From Canibacter zhoujuaniae (GTDB taxonomy: Bacteria > Actinomycetota > Actinomycetes > Actinomycetales > Microbacteriaceae): a stretch of 64,000 nucleotides of DNA. A program made the translations under genes and the position numbers. Shown in pieces: positions 51,889 to 60,261 of the stretch (its first letter is position 1; the number at the start of each line of letters is the position of its first letter). Under the pieces are notes generated by a model. That model was not told the DNA's origin. It did no database searches and was given only the letters and a program-made list of their open reading frames with translations. The stretch is taken from positions 496,001 to 560,000 of the forward strand of contig NZ_JAAIJZ010000001.1 of NCBI RefSeq assembly GCF_011752005.1, written 5' to 3'.

Positions 51889-53118
51889 TCAACTCGCTAA
51901 CAGCGTAGCAACCACGGTATCGGCCAATAAACGCCCGCGCAGAGTCGGCACAATGCGCTTGTGCTGCAGCGCGCTGACAGGATCCACAAGCCCGTTTGCA
52001 ATCAGCTCCGCAACCCGCCGCGATTCGCTTGCAGTAAGTCGTGACTGCGGCAGACCGTCTGCGATGCGTGTCTCCAACAGCACCTGCTCTACCCGCCTAG
52101 TTTCAGCGTCTAACACCTCTCTGGCAAACCCGGGGCTAATACCCTGTGCAATGCGATCGGCGTAAGCGCGGGGGTGTTTCACATTCCACCAGCGCACTCC
52201 GCCAACATGGCTGTGTGCGCCCGGCCCGTAACCCCACCAATCGTGCCCCTGCCAGTATGCGAGGTTGTGGCGCGACCTGGTGTCTAAAGTTTTGCTCCAG
52301 TTTGAAATTTCATACCAGGAGTATCCAGCAGCCGCAAACTCTTGATCGGCCAGCTCATACATTTCAGCGTGCAAGTCATCGTCGGGCTGCTGATACTCCC
52401 CCCGCGCTATTTGGGCAGCTAGCTTGGTGCCGGGTTCAACGATCAAAGCATACGCAGAAATATGGTGCGGATCGCAGGCTAACGCCGCTTCAACAGAACG
52501 GCGCCACTGCTCTAAAGTCTCGCCCGGCGCTCCGTAAATAAGATCAACACTCGTCTCAAGCCCCGCTTCTTTCGCCCACGCGACAACCTGCGGCACTCGC
52601 TCCGGGGTGTGCGTGCGATCGAGCACCTGAAGCACTTCGGGCACAGCAGACTGCATCCCGAAACTCACCCTGGTAAATCCGGCATCTTTCAGCGTCTGCA
52701 GATACTTCCTATCAACCGAATCAGGGTTAGCTTCGGTGGTTATTTCAGCTCCCGCAACAATTCCGAATGTTTCACGAAGTTTCGCCAGCATCTGCGCTAA
52801 ATCTGTTGCCGGCAGAATTGTCGGGGTGCCACCCCCAAAGAAAACGGTGCTGAGCTGCCGCGGTTTGATGCCGCTGTCATCCAACGCCCTGGCAGAGAAG
52901 CTAATTTCATCGCACACCTCACTCGCATAGTGACTGCGACTGGTGTTTCCGAGTTCCTTAGCTGTATAGGTATTGAAATCGCAATAGCCGCAGCGCACAC
53001 GACAGTACGGGACGTGCACATATGCACCAAAATTGCGTGTGCCCTGCGCTACGGCAGCCTGTTGTGGCAGTCTGCCGTCTGCGGGCACCGGGTCACCCGG
53101 CAGCAGAGCGCTTGGCAC
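51889..53118 (-). CDS. hemW: Radical SAM heme chaperone HemW (coproporphyrinogen dehydrogenase-like)
   Basis: 409 aa. The [4Fe-4S] cluster motif is C39-x3-C43-x2-C46 in PYCRVRCGYCDF, followed by GGGTPT and the EANPDS strand. HemW delivers heme, and lacks the features of true HemN. It follows the DUF1990 gene by four bases and precedes hrcA. An N-terminal 30-residue lead before the barrel is normal for actinobacteria. Confidence 0.93.
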   Translation of the reverse strand: MPSALLPGDPVPADGRLPQQAAVAQGTRNFGAYVHVPYCRVRCGYCDFNTYTAKELGNTSRSHYASEVCDEISFSARALDDSGIKPRQLSTVFFGGGTPTILPATDLAQMLAKLRETFGIVAGAEITTEANPDSVDRKYLQTLKDAGFTRVSFGMQSAVPEVLQVLDRTHTPERVPQVVAWAKEAGLETSVDLIYGAPGETLEQWRRSVEAALACDPHHISAYALIVEPGTKLAAQIARGEYQQPDDDLHAEMYELADQEFAAAGYSWYEISNWSKTLDTRSRHNLAYWQGHDWWGYGPGAHSHVGGVRWWNVKHPRAYADRIAQGISPGFAREVLDAETRRVEQVLLETRIADGLPQSRLTASESRRVAELIANGLVDPVSALQHKRIVPTLRGRLLADTVVATLLAS

Positions 53119-53122
53119 TGTC

Positions 53123-53770
53123 TCACTCCCCGGTCGGCTGCAGTGTTTTAAGCACGCGCTTTAACGCGGTTGTCGCCCGGTCGGCTGTCTGCTGTTTACC
53201 GAGTCCAAGAAAACCTGTGGCGTGCACATGCCAGAATCCGCGGGTTAGTGCCCAGACGGTTTCATCTTCACGCAGCTCAACAGATAGCGCGACTTCGCCG
53301 GTTGTATCGCCCTCATCCGCGGTGCCCAAGATCATCCCGCCGCGCTCCACGACCTGACGCTCCTGTTCGAGCTGCTCCAATTGCGCGCCCTCAAGCACAC
53401 GCACAACTTCAAATCGGCGCGCCGAATTATTATCGTCCGGTGTCAACAGCACCCGTGCCCCGCGTCTGAGAAACGATTCGCCCTGCGCTGAATACACCGC
53501 TTCCCCATCTCTGACACTCGGGCTCTCACCGGCAGACTCTTCTGTTACCACATAGCCTGCTGCACGGTGCGCTTCCCAAGTCATCAACTGCTCTAACGCT
53601 GAGTTGAAGCGATCCACACCCAACCCTATTTGCACCTGCTCGAAAAAGGGCACCGCATCATTTGGCGGGAACTGGAGCAGATCTGGCGCCTGACTAACAC
53701 CAACTTCGATGTATGACAGTCTTGCCGGCTGGAAACTATCGCGCCTCGCTGCCTGCTCAACGCCGCTCAC
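53123..53770 (-). CDS. DUF1990 family protein
   Basis: 215 aa soluble protein. The central TWEAHRAAGY and the later GEVALSVELREDETVWALTRGFWH fit DUF1990. Function unknown. In actinobacteria this family lies between lepA and hemW, as here. The start overlaps the lepA stop by four bases (ATGA). Confidence 0.75.
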   Translation of the reverse strand: MSGVEQAARRDSFQPARLSYIEVGVSQAPDLLQFPPNDAVPFFEQVQIGLGVDRFNSALEQLMTWEAHRAAGYVVTEESAGESPSVRDGEAVYSAQGESFLRRGARVLLTPDDNNSARRFEVVRVLEGAQLEQLEQERQVVERGGMILGTADEGDTTGEVALSVELREDETVWALTRGFWHVHATGFLGLGKQQTADRATTALKRVLKTLQPTGE

Positions 53771-55620
53771 TTTTTAGCTTCCTTACCCTCAACATCTCCT
53801 GACAGTGCTGCGATGAATGCTTCCTGCGGCACCTCGACCCGACCGACCATCTTCATGCGCTTCTTGCCTTCTTTCTGCTTTTCCAGCAGTTTGCGCTTGC
53901 GGCTAATATCACCGCCGTAACATTTAGCGAGCACATCTTTCCGAATCGCTCGAATAGTCTCTCGTGCAATCACCCGCGCACCAATCGCTGCTTGAATAGG
54001 CACCTCAAACTGCTGCCGCGGAATCAACTTACGCAGTCGTTCAGCCATCATCGTGCCGTAGCTGTAGGCACTGTCACGGTGCACAATGGCGCTGAAAGCG
54101 TCCACCTTATCACCCTGCAGGAGGATATCCACCTTCACCAGATCCGCGGTCTGCTCACCGTCTGGTTCGTAGTCGAGGGAGGCATAACCCTGCGTGCGAC
54201 TCTTCAGCTGGTCAAAGAAGTCAAACACAATTTCACCCAGCGGAATACGATAGCGCAGTTCAACGCGGTCGGTGCCGAGATACTCCATCCCGAGCAGGTT
54301 GCCGCGCCGCCCCTGGCACAGCTCCATGATCGCACCGACATAGCCCTTCGGAGCAAGAATTGCCGCCTTCACCATAGGCTCGTAAACGTCGCGAATTTTT
54401 CCCTCTGGATATTCGCTCGGGTTGGTCACAACAACCTCACCGCCATCTTCTTTTACAACGCGATATATAACACTCGGCGCGGTAGCTATAAGATCAAGAT
54501 CAAACTCACGGCGCAGACGCTCACTAATAATTTCTAGGTGCAACAGCCCCAGAAAACCGCATCGGAAACCAAACCCCAAAGCGACTGATGTCTCCGGCTC
54601 ATACTGTAGCGCAGCGTCCGACAGTTTCAGCTTGTCGAGCGCTTCGCGCAACACCGGGTAATCACTGCCGTCAATCGGATAAAGACCAGAGAACACCATC
54701 GGTTTCGGATCGGTGTATCCGGCAAGCGGTTCAGCAGCTGGGGCGCGTTTCGTGGTCACCGTGTCACCAACCTTTGATTGGCGCACATCTTTCACACCGG
54801 TAATTAGATAGCCCACCTCACCCACTGCGAGACCCTTGGTGAGCTTAGGTTCCGGAGCGGAAACACCAATCTCCAAAGCTTCATGCTCGGCGCCAGTGGA
54901 CATCATCTGAATACGCTCACGCGGGGTGAGCTTGCCGTCTACCATGCGGACATAGGTGACAACGCCCCGGTATGGATCATAAACAGAATCAAAAATCATT
55001 GCCCGAGCAGGCGCTTCAGTGTCACCCACCGGAGGTGGCACCTTGCGCACAACACGATCAAGCAGTTCTGCAACACCGGCGCCCGTCTTCCCTGAGACTG
55101 CAAGGATCTCTGAAGGGTCTATGCCGATTAGCTCAGAGATTTCTTGCGCCCGGGCTTCCGGATCTGCGGCGGGCAGGTCAATTTTGTTGAGCACCGGGAT
55201 AATTTCAAGATCGTGTTCCATCGCCAGGTAGAGGTTGGCGAGTGTCTGCGCCTCAATTCCCTGTGCCGCATCCACCAGCAGGATCGCCCCCTCGCACGCC
55301 GCAAGCGAACGAGACACCTCGTAGCTAAAGTCGACGTGGCCGGGGGTGTCGATCATGTTTAGCGCATAGGCCTGCCCGTCTACCTCCCAGTGCATGCGCA
55401 CAGCCTGTGACTTAATAGTGATCCCGCGCTCGCGCTCAATATCCATGCGGTCAAGGTACTGCGCGCGCATCTCACGCTCCGGCACCGTGCCCGTGATTTG
55501 GAGCATACGGTCAGCAAGAGTTGATTTACCGTGATCGATATGCGCGATGATACAAAAATTACGGATAATTTCCGGATCGGTGCTCGCCGGGATCGGTGGA
55601 TTCGAAGCGCGTGGTGCCAT
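53767..55620 (-). CDS. lepA: Elongation factor 4 (LepA)
   Basis: 617 aa translational GTPase linked to ribosome back-translocation or 30S biogenesis. G1 is AHIDHGKSTL, G3 is DTPGHVDFSYEV and G4 is NKIDLPAA. The LepA-specific C-terminal domain (GGDISRKRKLLEKQKEGKKRM) is intact. Confidence 0.98.
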   Translation of the reverse strand: MAPRASNPPIPASTDPEIIRNFCIIAHIDHGKSTLADRMLQITGTVPEREMRAQYLDRMDIERERGITIKSQAVRMHWEVDGQAYALNMIDTPGHVDFSYEVSRSLAACEGAILLVDAAQGIEAQTLANLYLAMEHDLEIIPVLNKIDLPAADPEARAQEISELIGIDPSEILAVSGKTGAGVAELLDRVVRKVPPPVGDTEAPARAMIFDSVYDPYRGVVTYVRMVDGKLTPRERIQMMSTGAEHEALEIGVSAPEPKLTKGLAVGEVGYLITGVKDVRQSKVGDTVTTKRAPAAEPLAGYTDPKPMVFSGLYPIDGSDYPVLREALDKLKLSDAALQYEPETSVALGFGFRCGFLGLLHLEIISERLRREFDLDLIATAPSVIYRVVKEDGGEVVVTNPSEYPEGKIRDVYEPMVKAAILAPKGYVGAIMELCQGRRGNLLGMEYLGTDRVELRYRIPLGEIVFDFFDQLKSRTQGYASLDYEPDGEQTADLVKVDILLQGDKVDAFSAIVHRDSAYSYGTMMAERLRKLIPRQQFEVPIQAAIGARVIARETIRAIRKDVLAKCYGGDISRKRKLLEKQKEGKKRMKMVGRVEVPQEAFIAALSGDVEGKEAKK

Positions 55621-55680
55621 AGTGCTGTTAATTATTCCAGAGGTTAGAATGCGCCGAGCTCAGGCGCTTGCATAAACAAC

Positions 55681-55735
55681 GCACGCACGCCCAAAAAATG
55701 TGAGCGTGCGTGCGCAGGGTACCGCATATGCGGTA
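55681..55735 (-). terminator. Hairpins downstream of rpsT
   Basis: TACCGCATATGCGGTA (55720-55735) is a 16-bp palindrome just after the rpsT stop. GCACGCACGC (55681-55690) pairs with GCGTGCGTGC (55704-55713). Transcription from rpsT likely ends here, before lepA; there is no long T-run. Confidence 0.6.
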
Positions 55736-55740
55736 AAGCT

Positions 55741-56001
55741 TTAGAGAGCTGCAACCTTCTTAGCAAGCTTTGACTTGCGGTTAGCAGCCTGGTTCTTGTG
55801 GATTACACCCTTGCTCACAGCCTTGTCGAGCTTCCGGCTAGCAACTGCGAGAGCAGCAACAGCTGCGTTCTTGTCTCCTGCAGCAATTGCTTCACGGGTC
55901 TTGCGAACAAAAGTCTTCAACTCGCTCTTGTAAGCACGGTTGCGTTCCTGTGCCTTACGGTTTGTGCGAATGCGCTTAATCTGCGACTTAATATTTGCCA
56001 C
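55741..56001 (-). CDS. rpsT: 30S ribosomal protein S20 (RpsT)
   Basis: 86 aa, three-helix basic protein. NIKSQIKRIRTNRKAQERN start and the VSKGVIHKNQAANRKSKLAKKV end are characteristic. GTG with AAGGGA seven bases before. About 140 bases separate it from the ABC exporter gene upstream. Confidence 0.97.
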   Translation of the reverse strand: MANIKSQIKRIRTNRKAQERNRAYKSELKTFVRKTREAIAAGDKNAAVAALAVASRKLDKAVSKGVIHKNQAANRKSKLAKKVAAL

Positions 56002-56144
56002 GTTTGTGTCCCTTAAAAATTTGGTGTCGAACTTCTTGTTCCGCGTGGCGGGAGAGGGCTGCCAACACGGTAGGTGTGGTTATTAAAAACTCACACGCAA
56101 GCCAATAGATAACTTTAGCAGAATCTCAAGCGATTTGCCGGCAC

Positions 56145-57965
56145 CTATTCATGGATTCCGAATTTCTCGCGCAGCAGCTCCTTACTGCGCGCTGAGCCCT
56201 CGGTTTGCAGTGTTAATAATTCAGCATATATGCCGCCGCTCGCGGCTAGCTCTTGCGGAGTTCCAACTTCAGCAATACGCCCATTTTCCAGTGTGATAAT
56301 GCGATCAACATTCTCGATGGTTGATAGACGGTGCGCAATAATCAGGCTGGATCTGCCCTCCATCAAGGCTTCAAGACTGCGCTGCACCTGACGCTCACTC
56401 TTTGTATCAAGAGCGCTCGTAGCCTCATCGAGGATCAGCACAGGCGCATCCTTCAACATTGCGCGCGCCACCGCAACACGCTGTTTTTGCCCTCCAGAAA
56501 GCTTCAAACCACGCTCGCCAATAACGGTGTCGAGCCCGTCGGGGAAAGCATCAATAAAGTTCCAAGCCTTTGCGCGCTTAGCTGCGGCAATAATCTCAGC
56601 TTCGGTCGCATCCGGGCGACCGTATGCGATGTTCTCACGGATAGATCCGCTAAAAAGCGATGGGTCTTGAAAAACAACACCGATCTGCGCCCTGAGCTCA
56701 GGCATCTGCAAATTCGCAATATCCTGCCCAAAGAGTTCGATTTTGCCCTTATGCAAACTGTAGAAACCGAGCAGTGTGTTCACAATCGTTGACTTACCAC
56801 CGCCGGAGGTTGACACAAGGGCCAGCTTTTCACCGGGTTCAATTGTGAAGTTGATATCTTGCAAAACGGGGTTTCCCGGATTGTATTCAAATGTCACATC
56901 AGTGAACCTAACCGGTGTGCGACTCGTATCAACCGGCTTTGGTTCTGCCGCGGCACGTGGATTGCGCAGAGCTATGCCCTCCCGCTGATCCGACCTCAAA
57001 TTAATAACAGAAAAATAGTCGCGCGATCCTGCGATCACTTTTTGTGAGGTGTCAACGATCCAGCTCATCATGCTGACAGGGTTTCGCACCATGCCCACCA
57101 GCTGAATTAACAAAACAAGTTCACCAATGGTGTGGGAGCCGTTCGCTGTCTGCAGAAACAGCACCGTATAAACAATGCCAAAAATGATCGTTAACGCACT
57201 GCGGCGCAGCACATCCATACTGTGCCACCAGCGGGACTGTGCGCCAGTGATAGTAACGGTACTCTGCAGGTGCTCATCAAAACTCTGCCATTCTGCCCTT
57301 TCGCGCGCGAAAGAGCGCACCGTTGCAAGCTGCCCCACCACTTCGGTGAACCGACCACGAGACACGTCGATGTGATCGTTCTTTTGATGCTCATAGGCTT
57401 GCCAGCGTTTGGATGTCAGGGCTGTTAACCAGACATAAAGCGGGATCATCAGAGCGATCAAAACTGCCAGCGGCCAAGCGTAGAAAGCCATTACGGCAAG
57501 CACCGCAAAGGTTGTCAGCAGCATTGAAAAAATATTGTTCGCGAACATGCGCGCGAAGTTGGTGACCTCAGTAATCGTGCGATCCAAACGCGACACAATC
57601 GCACCAGTCAGCTCGTTATCAAAATAGCGTTGGGGCAGCTGCAACAGTTTATCGTAGTAGCGAGACGACAGCAGATGCCGCATTTTCATACTCATTGTGT
57701 CGCCCGCACGGCCGCTAACTGCGCCCAGCACCACAGAAGTAAGCTCCACCAGCAGGTAAGCACCAACCAGTATGAGAATAGTTGTAATCCCGGAATCACG
57801 GCTGATAGAGCCGTTCAAAAGCCCCACTATCGTGTCGGTTGCACGACCGATCAGAAACGGAACGGCAATAGTTGCCGCACTCGTCAGCAGCGTGCAAACG
57901 ATAATTATGAAATAGAACCTATTAAGTTCTTTTGTAAAACGAAACAGCTGTCTAATTGATTGCAC
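56145..57965 (-). CDS. ABC exporter half-transporter (membrane plus ATPase domains)
   Basis: 606 aa. Residues 1 to about 330 hold six membrane helices of the type I exporter fold; residues about 355-590 are the ATPase. The Q-loop region, the signature LSGGQKQRVAVARAM and Walker B VLILDEATSALD are intact. Walker A reads STSGGGKST (Lys near 391), with Ser for the usual first Gly. Forms a homo- or heterodimer; the substrate (drug, lipid or peptide) is unknown. TAGAGT lies 6 nt before the GTG and no Shine-Dalgarno is close. Confidence 0.93.
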   Translation of the reverse strand: MQSIRQLFRFTKELNRFYFIIIVCTLLTSAATIAVPFLIGRATDTIVGLLNGSISRDSGITTILILVGAYLLVELTSVVLGAVSGRAGDTMSMKMRHLLSSRYYDKLLQLPQRYFDNELTGAIVSRLDRTITEVTNFARMFANNIFSMLLTTFAVLAVMAFYAWPLAVLIALMIPLYVWLTALTSKRWQAYEHQKNDHIDVSRGRFTEVVGQLATVRSFARERAEWQSFDEHLQSTVTITGAQSRWWHSMDVLRRSALTIIFGIVYTVLFLQTANGSHTIGELVLLIQLVGMVRNPVSMMSWIVDTSQKVIAGSRDYFSVINLRSDQREGIALRNPRAAAEPKPVDTSRTPVRFTDVTFEYNPGNPVLQDINFTIEPGEKLALVSTSGGGKSTIVNTLLGFYSLHKGKIELFGQDIANLQMPELRAQIGVVFQDPSLFSGSIRENIAYGRPDATEAEIIAAAKRAKAWNFIDAFPDGLDTVIGERGLKLSGGQKQRVAVARAMLKDAPVLILDEATSALDTKSERQVQRSLEALMEGRSSLIIAHRLSTIENVDRIITLENGRIAEVGTPQELAASGGIYAELLTLQTEGSARSKELLREKFGIHE

Positions 57966-57971
57966 GCGGAT

Positions 57972-57977
57972 ACTCTA
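57972..57977 (-). promoter_or_regulatory. Candidate -10 of the ABC exporter mRNA
   Basis: Minus-strand TAGAGT ends 6 nt before GTG 57965. Confidence 0.38.
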
Positions 57978-57979
57978 CC

Positions 57980-58000
57980 CCTCCGTTTAAAGCTCGGAGG
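57980..58000. terminator. Small hairpin between holA and the ABC exporter
   Basis: CCTCCG (57980-57985) pairs with CGGAGG (57995-58000) around a 9-nt loop in the 51-base gap; no T-run. Confidence 0.35.
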
Positions 58001-58016
58001 CAAGTTTCGCTGATGG

Positions 58017-59024
58017 CTAAATTCTGCCGCGTTTGGCAACCGCTAAAACAAATCTTTCGATCACAAACTCTTTGTTTCGCGCGCCACCCTTCAGCTGCCA
58101 CTCCGTCTCAGCAGCGTAATCCAGCATCTTTGCTAGATCACCTTCGCGCCAATTACGCGCATCACGACGCGCAAGTTTCACCGAATACGGGTGCTGTTTC
58201 AGACGTTTCGCAAGCTCAGCATCGGAGTCACCAAGCCCATAAACCTTCGCCATCAGACGCAACTTGTTTGTCAGCAGAGAACAAATTGCGATCGGCTCTT
58301 GACCTGTGTGCAGGCCGTGTCTTAACAGGGTGAGGGCAAGGGCACCGTTACCGCTCGCCGCCGCGTCAGCAATCTTCATCGAGTTGGTTTCAACGCGTCC
58401 GGCTGTCAGCTGGTCGACCTGCCGCAAAGAGATTGTGCCACTCGCATCGCGTGACAACTGCTCTGCGATCGCAATAAGTTCGGCAAGATCTTCAGCGTAC
58501 GCTGTGATTAAACTGCGCAGCGCCTCAGGTTCTATGCGCTGTGATCTACTCGCGAGAAAATCCGTCACAAATCGGCTGCGCTCACTGTCTTTAAGCACAT
58601 CACAGACCACTTCAATAGCATTAGCCTGGCTGCGAATTAGTGCCAGTGCAGCTTTACCGCCATTACCGCCTGAATGACGCAGCAGCAGGGTGGTTGCCTC
58701 ATCGAGCAGAGGAATTACCGCCTCAAGGTCTGCCATAAACGCAGCACTCGGGGCATTCAGGTTTGCGATCCGAATCAACCTCGCTTCACCAAACAGCGAG
58801 GGGCTTGCAAGAGTCATAAGCTCTCCGGCTGCGGCTAGCTTTGCGTCTATATCGTGTATCTCAAGCTCTGGATGCTGGGAGCGCATGCCGCGCCGCACCG
58901 TCTGTTGGGCAAGGTCAGCGATCGCACCCTCTTTACCGCTGAGCAAAATAAGCGGAGCCGGGCGTATCTGCCACACGCTAAGCACAGTGTGAGCTGATCG
59001 CCCACCCCGTTTGCCAGCAACCAT
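58017..59024 (-). CDS. holA: DNA polymerase III delta subunit (HolA)
   Basis: 335 aa clamp-loader subunit that opens the beta clamp. PLILLSGKEGAIADLA at the start and the C-terminal helices of the delta family (NWREGDLAKMLDYAAETEWQLKGG) are present; no Walker motif, as expected. Of two adjacent ATGs, 59024 is preferred because GGAG is then five bases upstream. Normally next to comEC; here manA lies between. Confidence 0.93.
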   Translation of the reverse strand: MVAGKRGGRSAHTVLSVWQIRPAPLILLSGKEGAIADLAQQTVRRGMRSQHPELEIHDIDAKLAAAGELMTLASPSLFGEARLIRIANLNAPSAAFMADLEAVIPLLDEATTLLLRHSGGNGGKAALALIRSQANAIEVVCDVLKDSERSRFVTDFLASRSQRIEPEALRSLITAYAEDLAELIAIAEQLSRDASGTISLRQVDQLTAGRVETNSMKIADAAASGNGALALTLLRHGLHTGQEPIAICSLLTNKLRLMAKVYGLGDSDAELAKRLKQHPYSVKLARRDARNWREGDLAKMLDYAAETEWQLKGGARNKEFVIERFVLAVAKRGRI

Positions 59025-59032
59025 CATGTCTC

Positions 59033-60256
59033 CTAAATTTGCGCTGCCGGGGCGTCACACTCACGCAACGCACCGCTTGCAAGAAATGCCTCACCCGATC
59101 CTGTCAGCTTAATAGCGCCCTCTGGCAGAGCAAAAGTCTGCCCTGTCTTAATTTGCAGCGTTTTATGTGCCCCAGCCGCATCGGTTATTTCAACAGTGAA
59201 AGACCCTGAAACAACCAGAATGCAAGAGACTCCCGAAGTTACAAGTTCAACATTTTTGAGCACCCGCACCAATTCAAACGGTGTGCTGTGCTCCCCCGCC
59301 GCATCAGGGTTAAAACGCTGCGCCGCTGCTTCTGCTGCCACAGCGGCAATGGGACCAGCGGATCGGGGGTCAAAATTCAACACCTGAAGCAGTTCAGCTG
59401 TATCAATGTGTTTTGGAGTGAGACCGCCGCGCAGCACATTGTCGCTCGGCCCCATAATTTCAATACCGTAGCCTCTTAAGTAGGCGTGTGGCGTGCCCGG
59501 CGGCAGCCACAAAGCCTCACCGTGCTTTAAGCAAACAATATTCAAGAGCACAGCCACTAGTATTCCGGGGTCGCCGGGATACTTTTCTGTCAGATCAGCG
59601 ATGAGAGCACACAGACGCGTCAGCCCAGGGGTGTCTGCCGTAAAGTTTTTTTGCGCTGCCAGAGCAGCCACATATAAATGCTCGATTGTCTCGCTAACGC
59701 CAGCACTGTCTGCGCTAAGTACCCAGCGCACAACTTCTTCTACGCCCTGAGCAACAATCCGGTCAGCAAACTGCCGCACACTGTTGTGAGCATCTCCCGC
59801 AAGTTCTGTCAGAAGCGCAGCCGAAGCTTGCGGATCGCGGAACCCGCAGAGTGCTTCAAACCCGGTTTCGAGCGCGACGATTAACTCAGGTTTTGCGTTG
59901 CAATCCCGGTAGTTGCGACTCTCGGCAGTTATTTTAACCCCGGCGGCTTCCTCAGATGCAAACCCAGCCCGCGCACACTCTTTCGTGGGGTGCGCTTGAA
60001 TCGAGAGAGCCTCATTAACGGCCAACATTTTTAACAGGAAGGGCAGCTTTTCGCCGCTTGCCAGTTCATAATCCAGCAGAGTCTGCCCGTCGTTAAAACG
60101 GCTGGGCGCTTTGGGGTGCGATCCGATCCAAATTTCTGCCTCTGCAGCTCCGGAAGGCGCAAGATTCAAGCGCTTACTTATGCCGTCAAAAACACCCCAC
60201 TGATAAGCCATCACAGAATTGGTGATGCGCTGCGGAAGTTTTGGGCGGGTTTTCAC
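59033..60256 (-). CDS. manA: Mannose-6-phosphate isomerase, type I (ManA)
   Basis: 407 aa zinc enzyme interconverting fructose-6-P and mannose-6-P. The QAHPTKE zinc motif is near residue 87, and LWLPPGTPHAYLRG follows. A cupin-like C-terminal half is present. Starts five bases after the comEC stop, so it is co-transcribed with comEC and holA although it is unrelated to DNA uptake. Confidence 0.95.
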   Translation of the reverse strand: MKTRPKLPQRITNSVMAYQWGVFDGISKRLNLAPSGAAEAEIWIGSHPKAPSRFNDGQTLLDYELASGEKLPFLLKMLAVNEALSIQAHPTKECARAGFASEEAAGVKITAESRNYRDCNAKPELIVALETGFEALCGFRDPQASAALLTELAGDAHNSVRQFADRIVAQGVEEVVRWVLSADSAGVSETIEHLYVAALAAQKNFTADTPGLTRLCALIADLTEKYPGDPGILVAVLLNIVCLKHGEALWLPPGTPHAYLRGYGIEIMGPSDNVLRGGLTPKHIDTAELLQVLNFDPRSAGPIAAVAAEAAAQRFNPDAAGEHSTPFELVRVLKNVELVTSGVSCILVVSGSFTVEITDAAGAHKTLQIKTGQTFALPEGAIKLTGSGEAFLASGALRECDAPAAQI

Positions 60257-60261
60257 TCTCT

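Noticed and set aside
56002..56144. Possible structured S20 leader upstream of rpsT
   Set aside because: Some pairing (GTGTG/CACAC and a GC-rich imperfect stem) is present, but it is weaker and more mismatched than the rpsD leader. Not enough to call.
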